Below, in pieces: positions 36,796-47,847 of a stretch of DNA of 64,000 nucleotides. Position 1 is the first letter of the stretch, and every line of letters begins with the position of its first letter. A program made the position numbers and the translations under genes. The stretch is from Williamsia limnetica (lineage in GTDB: Bacteria; Actinomycetota; Actinomycetes; Mycobacteriales; Mycobacteriaceae): assembly GCF_003217475.1 (NCBI RefSeq), contig NZ_QJSP01000014.1:62001-126000 (forward strand), given 5' to 3'. The notes beneath the pieces are model-generated. The model had not been told where the DNA came from. It did not search any database and saw only the letters and a program-made list of their open reading frames with translations.

Positions 36796-38073
36796 ATGGC
36801 ACGTATCGGAGATGGTGGCGATCTGCTGAAGTGTTCTTTCTGCGGAAAGAGTCAGAAGCAGGTGAAGAAGCTGATCGCTGGTCCCGGTGTGTACATCTGC
36901 GATGAATGCATCGACCTGTGCAACGAGATCATCGAGGAGGAACTCGCCGAGACCAGCGATGTGAAACTCGATGAGCTCCCCAAGCCCATGGAGATCCGGG
37001 ATTTCCTCGAGAATTACGTGATCGGGCAGGACACCGCCAAGCGGACGTTGGCCGTCGCGGTCTACAACCACTACAAGCGGATCCAGGCGGGCGATCGCAA
37101 GGATTCCCGAGGGGTGGAACCGGTCGAACTGGCGAAGTCGAACATCCTGATGCTCGGCCCGACGGGTTGCGGCAAGACCTACCTCGCGCAGACCCTCGCA
37201 AAAATGCTCAACGTTCCGTTCGCCATCGCCGATGCGACGGCGCTGACGGAAGCCGGATATGTCGGTGAGGACGTCGAGAACATCCTGCTGAAGCTCATCC
37301 AGGCCGCGGACTACGACGTCAAGCGCGCCGAAACCGGCATCATCTACATCGACGAGGTCGACAAGATCGCCCGCAAGAGCGAGAACCCGTCGATCACGCG
37401 CGATGTCTCCGGTGAAGGTGTTCAGCAGGCTCTGCTCAAGATCCTGGAAGGTACGCAGGCGTCTGTGCCGCCGCAGGGTGGACGCAAGCATCCGCACCAG
37501 GAGTTCATCCAAATCGACACCACCAACGTGCTGTTCATCGTCGCCGGTGCCTTCGCCGGCCTCGACAAGATCGTGTCTGACCGAATCGGCAAGCGCGGCA
37601 TCGGCTTCGGGACCGAAGTGGCCAAGAACGATGACGACAGTGCGGATCACTTCGCGGAGGTCATGCCCGAGGATCTGATCAAGTTCGGTCTGATTCCCGA
37701 GTTCATCGGCCGCCTGCCTGTCATCGCGTCGGTGACGAACCTCGACAAAGAATCTCTTGTCAACATCCTGTCGCAGCCGAAGAACGCGTTGGTCAAGCAG
37801 TACGCGCGGCTTTTCGACATGGACGGTGTGGAGCTCGAGTTCACCGAAGATGCGCTCGAGGCCATCGCCGATCAGGCCATCCATCGGGGTACCGGTGCAC
37901 GTGGTCTGCGCGCGATCATGGAAGAGGTCCTGCTGCCGGTGATGTACGACATCCCGAGTCGCGACGACGTTGCGAAGGTCGTGGTCACCGGAGAGACGGT
38001 GCGCGACAACGTTCTTCCGACCATCGTGCCGCGCAAGCCGCGTCGTGACGAACGGCGCGACAAGAGCGCCTGA
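36796..38073 (+). CDS. clpX: ATP-dependent Clp protease ATP-binding subunit ClpX
   Basis: 425 residues. The N-terminal zinc-binding domain has CSFCGKSQ...CDECIDLC (about 15-40) for adaptors. AAA+ features: Walker A GPTGCGKT (about 121-128), pore loop GYVGEDVE, Walker [11 protein letters not shown], and the IGF-type loop in KRGIGFG that docks ClpP. It unfolds tagged substrates and feeds ClpP1P2. A 209-base gap with hairpins precedes it, so it probably also has its own promoter. A terminator follows. Confidence 0.97.
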   Translation: MARIGDGGDLLKCSFCGKSQKQVKKLIAGPGVYICDECIDLCNEIIEEELAETSDVKLDELPKPMEIRDFLENYVIGQDTAKRTLAVAVYNHYKRIQAGDRKDSRGVEPVELAKSNILMLGPTGCGKTYLAQTLAKMLNVPFAIADATALTEAGYVGEDVENILLKLIQAADYDVKRAETGIIYIDEVDKIARKSENPSITRDVSGEGVQQALLKILEGTQASVPPQGGRKHPHQEFIQIDTTNVLFIVAGAFAGLDKIVSDRIGKRGIGFGTEVAKNDDDSADHFAEVMPEDLIKFGLIPEFIGRLPVIASVTNLDKESLVNILSQPKNALVKQYARLFDMDGVELEFTEDALEAIADQAIHRGTGARGLRAIMEEVLLPVMYDIPSRDDVAKVVVTGETVRDNVLPTIVPRKPRRDERRDKSA

Positions 38074-38086
38074 TCTGATTTTCGAG

Positions 38087-38116
38087 AACGCCGACGGGAT
38101 ATCTCCCGTCGGCGTT
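38087..38116. terminator. Intrinsic terminator between clpX and fdhD
   Basis: AACGCCGACGGGA and its complement form a 13-base stem with loop TATC, followed by TTCTC; A/G bases lie on the other side. It serves convergent clpX and fdhD. Confidence 0.85.
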
Positions 38117-38119
38117 TTC

Positions 38120-38941
38120 TCATTCCAGCACTCGGTGCCCGCCGGAGTAGACGTTCATGGACTCGCCGCGAAGGAAGCCGATGATCGTCAGGTCGCTCTC
38201 GTTTCCGAGGTCGACAGCAAGAGATGACGGGGCCGAGACGGCCGCGAGGATCGGGATACCGGCCATCACCGCCTTCTGTGCCAGTTCGAACGATGCGCGA
38301 CTCGAGACCATCAGGATGGTCTCGCGCAGGGGCAGCGAACGCTGCTGTACCGCCCAGCCGATGACCTTGTCCACCGCGTTGTGCCGCCCCACATCCTCGC
38401 GCGCCACGAGCAGGGTCCCGTCGGTTCGGAACAGGGCCGCGCCGTGGACCCCACCGGTGAGCTCGAAGGTCTTCTGGGCTCTGCGGAGTTGCTCGGGCAG
38501 GCCCGTGAGGGTCGCGACGTCCACGGTGCACTGATCGTCGGCAGGCCGGTAGGCGGACTTGAGCCGCACCGCGTCGAGTGAGGCCTTTCCGCAGACCCCG
38601 CACGACGAGGTGGCGTAGAAGTTCCGGGTAGCGGTCTCCGGGAGCGAGCCCGGCTCACGCAATGCCACGTCGAGGACGTTGTAGGTGTTGCGTCCCTGGT
38701 CGTCGACGCCGTCGCAGTAGCGGATGATGCTGATGTCGTCGGCACCGGAGATGATGCCTTCGGTCAGCAGGAAACCATGAGTGAGATCGATATCGGATCC
38801 AGGGGTACGCATCGTCACCGCCAAGGATTGGCCGCCGATCCTGATCTCGAGTGGTTCTTCGACGGCGAGGACGTCGGCCCGGGCGTCGGTGCTGCCCGGA
38901 CGGATGCGCCGCACTCGCGTTCGGCTGCTGACCCTGCCCAT
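38120..38941 (-). CDS. fdhD: Formate dehydrogenase accessory sulfurtransferase FdhD
   Basis: 273 residues from ATG 38941, which overlaps the stop of the oxidoreductase gene (ATGA). The conserved CGVCGK (about 113-118) holds the two Cys used for sulfur transfer from a cysteine desulfurase to the bis-MGD cofactor. LTHGFLLTEGII, a GGVHGAALF block and REDVGRHNAVDKVIG are family hallmarks. It is needed to activate the partner oxidoreductase. The coupled order fdhF-like then fdhD is typical of actinobacteria. Confidence 0.95.
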   Translation of the reverse strand: MGRVSSRTRVRRIRPGSTDARADVLAVEEPLEIRIGGQSLAVTMRTPGSDIDLTHGFLLTEGIISGADDISIIRYCDGVDDQGRNTYNVLDVALREPGSLPETATRNFYATSSCGVCGKASLDAVRLKSAYRPADDQCTVDVATLTGLPEQLRRAQKTFELTGGVHGAALFRTDGTLLVAREDVGRHNAVDKVIGWAVQQRSLPLRETILMVSSRASFELAQKAVMAGIPILAAVSAPSSLAVDLGNESDLTIIGFLRGESMNVYSGGHRVLE

Positions 38942-41247
38942 CAGCAGGCCTCGATGCGGACGGTGATCGCCTTGGAGACAGGTGTGTTCGACTTGGCTGC
39001 AACATGTTCCAGGGGCACAAGTGGATTGGTTTCCGGATAGTAGGCTGCGGCGTTTCCACGCGGCGTCGGGTACGCGACCACCCGGAACGCGTGGACCCGG
39101 CGTTCCTCCAGGCCTGCCGCTCCGTTGAACTCCGAGATCAGGTCGACGTTCTGCCCGTCGGCCAGACCGAGCGCTGTGATGTCCTCGGGGTTGAGCAGCA
39201 CTATGTTTCGGTCGCCCTTGATTCCGCGATACCTGTCGTCGTGACCGTAGATCGTGGTGTTGTACTGGTCGTGACTGCGCATGGTCTGCAGGATCACCCG
39301 GCCATGCGGAACACGTAGCCACTGCAGTGGATTGGTCGCGAGGTTGGCTTTTCCGGTGCTGGTGGGAAAGGTCCGGGTATCTCGTGGGGGGTGCGGCAAC
39401 ACGAAGCCGTCCGGATGGCGCACTTTGGAGTTGAAATCCTCGAACCCCGGGATGACCCGGGAGATGTGGTCACGAATCAGGTCGTAGTCGGCGGGGAAAC
39501 GTGACCAGGGCACCGGGTGATCTGGTCCGAGGGTGGCCTCGGCGAGCCCGCTGATGATGGCGACCTCGCTGCGTAGTTCGTCACCGGAGGGCGGGAGTGA
39601 ACCGCGGGACAGGTGCACCACCGACATCGAATCCTCCACGGTGACCTCCTGCTTGCGGCCGCCGCTGATGTCCCGGTCGGTGCGGCCCAGGGTCGGAAGG
39701 ATCAGCCCGACCGACCCCGAACGCAGGTGTGAGGCATTGAGTTTTGTGCTCACCTGCACAGTGAGACGGCAGGTTCCCATGGCGGCTGCAGTTGCGTGGG
39801 TATCGGGCGAAGCGGAGACGAAGTTGCCGCCCATCGCGATGAACACCTTGATGTCGCCGGCAGCCATGGCCCGAATCGTGTCCACGGTGTCGAAGCCGTG
39901 GTTGCGCGGCACCTCGATGCCGAACTCGTGGTCGAGGGCGTCGAGGAAGTCGTCGGGCATCTTCTCCCAGACGCCCATCGTCCGGTCACCCTGGACGTTC
40001 GAGTGACCGCGGACAGGGCACACACCTGCGCCCGGCTTGCCGATCATCCCGCGCAGCAACAGAACATTGGTGAGCTCTTCGATGGTCGCGACCCCGTGTG
40101 CCTGCTGCGTCAAACCCATGGCCCAGCAGATGATGGTTCGGCGGGAGTTGATCAGGCGGTCGGCGGTCTCGCGCAGTTGCGTCTCGGTCAGGCCGGTCGC
40201 CTGCACGATCTCAGCGAGGTCGACCGTCTCGACCTCGGCCAGGTAGTCGTCGACCCCGAGGCAGTGCTCGTCGATGAACGCGTGATCGAAAACCGTTCCG
40301 GGATTCTGTTTCTCGGCATCCAGGAGGAGTTTGGCAAGGCCTCGGAACAGGGCCATGTCCCCACCGATCCGGATCTGCAGGAACTCGTCGGCCAACGCGG
40401 TGCCCTTACCGAAGACCCCGCCCACCTTCTGTGGATCCTTGAACCGCAGGAGCCCCGCCTCCGGGAGGGGGTTGACCGCGATGATGGTCGCGCCCCGTCC
40501 CTTCGCCTTCTCGAGCGTCGAGAGCATCCGGGGGTGGTTGGTGCCGGGATTCTGTCCCGCGATGATGATGAGGTCGGCGTTCTCGAGATCGGGTACGGAT
40601 ACCGACCCCTTACCGATCCCGATGGCCTCGATCAGGGCGCTGCCCGACGACTCGTGGCACATGTTCGAGCAGTCGGGGAGGTTGTTGGTGCCGAACGACC
40701 GTGCGAACAGCTGGTAGAGGAACGCCGCCTCGTTGCTCGTGCGGCCGGAGGTGTAGAACGCTGCCTGATCAGGGTTGTCCAGGCCGGCCAGTTCGTCGGC
40801 GATGAGGGTGAAGGCCTGGTCCCACCGGATCGGCCGGTAGTGGTCGTCTCCGTCGGTGAGCACCATCGGATGGGTGATCCGGCCCTGCTGGGACAGCCAG
40901 TACTCCGACTTCTCGCGAAGCGCCGAAACGGTGTGTGCGGCAAAGAAGTCGGGTCCGACAGTGCGCGTGGTCGCCTCTTCGGCGACGGCTTTCGCACCGT
41001 TCTCGCAGAACTCCGCATGCTTGCGGTGGCCCGGCGTCTCGGGCCATGCGCAACCGGGACAGTCGAAGCCGTCACGCTGGTTGAGCGCGGTGAGAGTACG
41101 CGCCGTCCGGGTCGTGCCCATCTGCTTCACCGAGCGCGCAAGAGCGACCGCCACCGCCGGTACCCCCGCCGCCCAACCCTTGGGCGGATGTTGCTCGACT
41201 TCGTGCGACTTCGGTTCGGGTACTGATTCGACGTTCATGGCATCCAT
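38941..41247 (-). CDS. FdhF/YdeP-type molybdopterin oxidoreductase
   Basis: 768 residues if begun at ATG 41247 (AGGG 5 bases before); ATG 41250 and 41238 are alternatives. It belongs to the bis-MGD oxidoreductases: an N-terminal cluster-like region (CPGC, about 60-63, then one more Cys), NMCHESSG around the active-site region, GQNPGTNHPRM, and a C-terminal dinucleotide-binding domain with LNPEDITALGLADGQ. It lacks the clean four-Cys Fe-S pattern and selenocysteine of FdhF, like E. coli YdeP. The substrate (formate or other) is not certain. FdhD coupling supports the cofactor. Confidence 0.88.
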   Translation of the reverse strand: MDAMNVESVPEPKSHEVEQHPPKGWAAGVPAVAVALARSVKQMGTTRTARTLTALNQRDGFDCPGCAWPETPGHRKHAEFCENGAKAVAEEATTRTVGPDFFAAHTVSALREKSEYWLSQQGRITHPMVLTDGDDHYRPIRWDQAFTLIADELAGLDNPDQAAFYTSGRTSNEAAFLYQLFARSFGTNNLPDCSNMCHESSGSALIEAIGIGKGSVSVPDLENADLIIIAGQNPGTNHPRMLSTLEKAKGRGATIIAVNPLPEAGLLRFKDPQKVGGVFGKGTALADEFLQIRIGGDMALFRGLAKLLLDAEKQNPGTVFDHAFIDEHCLGVDDYLAEVETVDLAEIVQATGLTETQLRETADRLINSRRTIICWAMGLTQQAHGVATIEELTNVLLLRGMIGKPGAGVCPVRGHSNVQGDRTMGVWEKMPDDFLDALDHEFGIEVPRNHGFDTVDTIRAMAAGDIKVFIAMGGNFVSASPDTHATAAAMGTCRLTVQVSTKLNASHLRSGSVGLILPTLGRTDRDISGGRKQEVTVEDSMSVVHLSRGSLPPSGDELRSEVAIISGLAEATLGPDHPVPWSRFPADYDLIRDHISRVIPGFEDFNSKVRHPDGFVLPHPPRDTRTFPTSTGKANLATNPLQWLRVPHGRVILQTMRSHDQYNTTIYGHDDRYRGIKGDRNIVLLNPEDITALGLADGQNVDLISEFNGAAGLEERRVHAFRVVAYPTPRGNAAAYYPETNPLVPLEHVAAKSNTPVSKAITVRIEAC

Positions 41248-41300
41248 CATCACCCTGTGCATCCGTTTTCGCCCACAGCGCTCCCGCGCTCGCGTTAACT

Positions 41301-41912
41301 GTGTCCATGGATGTTGCACAGATTGGCGCAGTGGTCTTGGCCGGCGGCGCGTCGAAGCGAATGGGTAGTGACAAGGCGGCATTGGAGTGGAACGGGGAAT
41401 CGATGCTCGGCCGCATCACCCGGATCGTCTCCGAACGTTGCGATCCGGTCCTCGTCGTCGCTCGTGAGGGGTCACCCGCCTATCGGGGGCTCGGCGAAGG
41501 ACAGTCCGATACCGGACAGATCAACTGGGTCACCGACGAGAAGCCCGGGGCGGGTCCGCTCGGTGGCCTCGTCACCGGTTTGGTCGCTGCGGCGGCGGCC
41601 GGACGAGATGTCGTGTTCGTGTGCGCGACGGACATGCCGCTGGTGAGCGCGGAGATGGTGGACGAGTTGCTTCGCGGGCTCTCGGAGTCGGACGACGCCG
41701 CGATCGCCGTGGACTCGCAACGAGCGCACCCGCTGGCGGGCGTCTACCGCACCAGGGCGTCGGGGATACTCGCTGACCTCGTCGCTTCCGGTGAACGCCG
41801 CATGCTCGCGGCCGTCGATGCGTTGCGGACCAACCGCGTCACGCTGACCGATCCGACCTGGTTGACCAACGTCAACGCGCCCGAAGACCTGCACCGGCTC
41901 CGGGTGCCCTGA
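41301..41912 (+). CDS. mobA: Molybdenum cofactor guanylyltransferase
   Basis: 203 residues from GTG 41301 (ATG 41307 possible). It has the nucleotidyltransferase opening VVLAGGASKRMGSDKA (about 11-26), a central GAGPLGGL and CATDMPLV (Mg-binding Asp). It links GMP to molybdopterin to give the MGD form required by the divergently encoded oxidoreductase. Only 53 bases separate the two starts, so the pair may share a control region. Confidence 0.93.
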   Translation: MSMDVAQIGAVVLAGGASKRMGSDKAALEWNGESMLGRITRIVSERCDPVLVVAREGSPAYRGLGEGQSDTGQINWVTDEKPGAGPLGGLVTGLVAAAAAGRDVVFVCATDMPLVSAEMVDELLRGLSESDDAAIAVDSQRAHPLAGVYRTRASGILADLVASGERRMLAAVDALRTNRVTLTDPTWLTNVNAPEDLHRLRVP

Positions 41913-41967
41913 GCCGCGCACCACCTGCGCTGTTCTCGCTCGCGCGGCGACTGCCTAGAATTGGCCG

Positions 41968-44639
<2,672 letters not shown>

Positions 44640-44643
<4 letters not shown>

Positions 44644-46058
44644 CCCAGCCGGAGCCGACCCGGCCGACAGCCGACGACCTGGCCGAGCTGGGTGAGGTCG
44701 AGGCCTCACTCGACACGAGGTGGCCCGAGACCAAGATCGATCCGTCCCTGGCGCGGATCTCGGCGTTGATGGACCTGCTGGGATCCCCGCAGCGCGGGTA
44801 TCCGGCCATCCATGTGGCCGGAACCAACGGTAAGACATCGGTGACCAGGATGATCGACTCCCTGCTCACCGCCTTTCACCGGCGCACGGGGCGGATCACC
44901 AGTCCCCATCTCCAACTGGCGACCGAACGCATTTCCATCGACGGGGTGCCCATCACACCCCGCGCCTACGTGGACACCTATCGCGAACTCGAGCCGTACA
45001 TCGACATGATCGACGATCGATCGTTGGCGGCCGATGGACCCCGGATGAGCAAGTTCGAGGTCCTGACGGCAATGGCGTACACCGCGTTCGCCGAGGCGCC
45101 CGTCGAGGTGGCCATCGTCGAGACGGGCATGGGAGGACGCTGGGACGCCACCAACGTCATCGACGCCACGGTCGCCGTCATCACCCCGATCGCGCTCGAC
45201 CACGCCGATTACCTCGGCGACACGCTCACCGAGATCGCGGGGGAGAAAGCCGGGATCATCAAGAAGGCGCCGGAGTCGCTGGTACCCACAGATCCCGTGA
45301 CGATCCTCGCGGTGCAGGAAAAAGAAGTCGCCGACGTGCTCCTTCGAGCAGCTGTCGAAGCGGATACGTTCGTCGCGCGAGAGGGTTCGGAGTTCGCGGT
45401 GCTCGAGCGCCGGGTGGCCGTCGGGGGACAGCTGTTGACCCTGCAGGGCCTCGGCGGCGAATACCCCGAGATCTTCCTGCCGCTGCACGGTGCCCATCAG
45501 GCATCGAACGCTGCCCTCGCGCTCGCCGCCGTCGAGGCTTTTTTCGGCGCCGGGACGGAGCGCCAGCTCGATTCCGAGTTGGTCCGCGCAGGCTTTGCCG
45601 CAGCGACCAGTCCGGGTCGACTCGAGCGGGTGCGGTCGGCGCCAACGGTTTTCCTGGACGCCGCCCACAATCCGCATGGGGCGGCGGCGCTGGCGGCGGC
45701 GCTCTCGGACGAATTCGATTTTCGTCGACTGATCGGGGTCGTCAGTGTGCTGGCGGACAAGGATGTTGCGGGCTTGCTTGCCGCATTCGAACCGGTCTTC
45801 GACGTCATCGTGTTGACGCACAACGGATCCCCGCGCGCGATGGATCCCGAGGGTTTGGCCGAGGTGGCCACCGAGATCTGTGGCGAGGACAGGGTGAAGG
45901 TCCACGGATTCCTGCCCGACGCCGTCGAGGCGGCGATCGAGCTCGCCGAGGAGAATCTGGATGATTCCGAAGGGATGTCCGGTACAGGCGTCGTGATCAC
46001 CGGCTCGGTCGTCACCGCAGGTGCGGCACGCACGTTGTTCGGGAAGGATCCGGCATGA
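44640..46058 (+). CDS. folC: Folylpolyglutamate synthase / dihydrofolate synthase
   Basis: 472 residues, start overlapping the valS stop. Mur-ligase-type ATP loop [14 protein letters not shown] (about 60-73), [16 protein letters not shown], and a C-terminal domain with [13 protein letters not shown] (about 338). It adds glutamate to folates and may also make dihydrofolate from dihydropteroate. Co-transcribed with valS and the DUF4233 gene, a conserved trio in Mycobacteriales. Confidence 0.95.
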
Positions 46059-46471
46059 GCAACGAATCCTCCGATGTACCAGCCAGGTTCACGCCACCGA
46101 CCGTCGACCCGTGGCGGGGTCTGCGTGGGGTGATGGCGGGCACGTTGATCCTCGAGGCGATCGTGGTGCTGCTGGCCTTTCCCATCGTCGTTCGGGTCGG
46201 CGGTGGGCTGACCATCGCGTCCGGGATCTACCTCGGGGTGCTCACAGCGGCGATGATCCTGGGTTCGGGACTGCAGGGCAGGTCCTGGGCGCTGCCGTAC
46301 GACCTTGCGTTGCAGGTGATCACGATCGCCGGATGGATATTCCACTGGTCCATCGGGGCCGTCGGGGTCGTATTCATGATCGTGTGGCTCTACATCGCCT
46401 ACATCAAACGCGATGTCCGGCTACGCATGGAACGCGGACTGTTGAACGGGCAGGAACGCATCGCCGACTGA
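46055..46471 (+). CDS. DUF4233 membrane protein
   Basis: 138 residues, overlapping the folC stop by 4 bases. Four hydrophobic segments (about 25-50, 55-75, 82-100, 103-122) and a basic C-terminus. WRGLRGVMAGTLILEA is the family's N-terminal helix. Conserved after folC in mycobacteria (Rv2446c position); function unknown. Confidence 0.85.
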   Translation: MSNESSDVPARFTPPTVDPWRGLRGVMAGTLILEAIVVLLAFPIVVRVGGGLTIASGIYLGVLTAAMILGSGLQGRSWALPYDLALQVITIAGWIFHWSIGAVGVVFMIVWLYIAYIKRDVRLRMERGLLNGQERIAD

Positions 46472-46618
46472 ACCGGCCCGCAGAGGGCAGTTCGACGGGG
46501 CGGGTCGATGTTGCGGGAACGTGACCTGAAAACTCCCGATTCGGGTTTCGCTCGGCGCGGGGTGCTGACAAGATCGCAGGCACAGCACCCCTGAAGCGTT
46601 CGAAAGGTACACATATAT

Positions 46619-47011
46619 ATGTCACGCTCCACAAAGTTCGTTCCTGCCGCACTCGCCGCCGCGGGAGCCGCCTGCGTCATCGCGGGAACCGTGTCAGGAG
46701 CGGGAGCTGCTTTCGCGGAGGCGAGTTCGCCGATGCCCGTGGGGGACAGTCAGTTCGGCTATATCGCGACCCACGCGTTGACCCAGAGCGCAGCGGATAT
46801 GAACCTTCCGGAGTTCGTCGCCTCGATCCCGGTACCGCCCGAGTACAAGCCGGCCAATCTCGCGCTCGCGGCTCGTTTCGACATCGTGGTCGATGAGGCT
46901 CTCGCGTCGCCCGGTGGCTGCATTCAGGTGGTCATCGACCCTGCCCCCACCTCCGGTGGTGTCTTCAGTTACGGATTCTTCGCCGTCGAAGGTGAGTACT
47001 GCCAGCCCTAG
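46619..47011 (+). CDS. Small secreted protein of unknown function
   Basis: 130 residues, ATG 46619 with GAAAGG 10 bases upstream. A signal peptide is clear (about 1-33: KFVPAALAAAGAACVIAGTV, cleavage near AFA-EA). The mature ~95 residues contain two Cys, in GGCIQVV and the terminal EGEYCQP, that could form one disulfide. The region DMNLPEFVASIPVPPEYKP is Pro-rich. I recognise no family. It stands alone between the valS operon and ndk with gaps of 147 and 60 bases. Confidence 0.75.
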   Translation: MSRSTKFVPAALAAAGAACVIAGTVSGAGAAFAEASSPMPVGDSQFGYIATHALTQSAADMNLPEFVASIPVPPEYKPANLALAARFDIVVDEALASPGGCIQVVIDPAPTSGGVFSYGFFAVEGEYCQP

Positions 47012-47071
47012 TCGGCTGGTCCTTTCCGGTCGGTTCGTCGTCTCGATCCGCCGTCGGGTTAGTCTTACCGG

Positions 47072-47485
47072 GTGACTGAACGGACTCTGGTACTGATCAA
47101 GCCCGACGGCGTCGAGCGCGGACTGGTCGGCGACATCATCGAGCGCATCGAGCGCAAGGGCCTGACCCTTGTCGCCCTCGAACTCAAGACCGTCGGCGAT
47201 GACGTCGCGGCCGGCCATTACGCCGAGCACGAGGGCAAACCCTTCTATCCTTCTCTCCTCGAATTCATCACGTCGGGGCCTCTGGTGGCAGCTGTGCTGG
47301 AGGGCCCGCGCGCTGTGGCCGCATTCCGTCAGATCGCCGGCGGCACCGACCCTGTGGAAAAAGCCGTCCCGGGAACCATTCGGGGCGACTATGCACTGAG
47401 TACTCAGTTCAATCTCGTGCACGGCTCGGACTCGCCGGATTCGGCTGAGCGGGAAATTGCTTTGTGGTTCCCTGACCTCGGCTGA
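47072..47485 (+). CDS. ndk: Nucleoside diphosphate kinase
   Basis: 137 residues, GTG start. It contains [18 protein letters not shown] and the active-site His117 in [12 protein letters not shown], the phosphocarrier in NTP-to-NDP transfer. Length and motifs are normal. As in mycobacteria it lies upstream of rne. Confidence 0.97.
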   Translation: MTERTLVLIKPDGVERGLVGDIIERIERKGLTLVALELKTVGDDVAAGHYAEHEGKPFYPSLLEFITSGPLVAAVLEGPRAVAAFRQIAGGTDPVEKAVPGTIRGDYALSTQFNLVHGSDSPDSAEREIALWFPDLG

Positions 47486-47847
47486 CAGGTCGACGCGACG
47501 CTCGATTCCGGGTGATGTCGGTGGACTCGGCAGCGCCGGGTCGGTTGTGTGGGATACTGACAACGGTTGTCGAGCCCACTGCTCTGTTCAATGGACAAGG
47601 GGAGCCGACCACCAGATGATCAGTTCGTGTGCTCGGTCCCCACTCAGGTGGTTTTTCACCTGTCGTGGTGTGGACATCGTGGCACTCGGGCAGTAGTCAA
47701 GTCATCACGCCAGGCGTCGCCGGTGAATGCGAGAAGTTCTCGCGGAAATCGGGCGAAGCGAGACCTACAATCCCGGCTCCGGCCGGGTAAATAGCACAGC
47801 CCTCGCGTGGCCGCGTTTATCCGCGCCCGGGGGCTCGAGGAGAATAC
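47486..47847 (+). promoter_or_regulatory. 362-base gap: long leader of rne with competing hairpins
   Basis: No convincing gene is present. Near rne three 6-base elements can compete: GCGAGA (47729-47734) and GCGAGA (47758-47763) can each pair with TCTCGC (47738-47743). A further CCCGGC-TCCG-GCCGGG hairpin (47772-47787) is followed by TAAAT, and CAGGTG-N6-CACCTG lies at 47645-47662. E. coli rne is autoregulated through its 5' leader by a different structure. AGGAG precedes the GTG at 47848. Confidence 0.55.

Noticed and set aside
47615-47695. Small open frame (26 codons, ATG to TAG) in the rne leader
   Set aside because: No ribosome-binding site or recognisable composition; kept only as a remote chance of a leader peptide.
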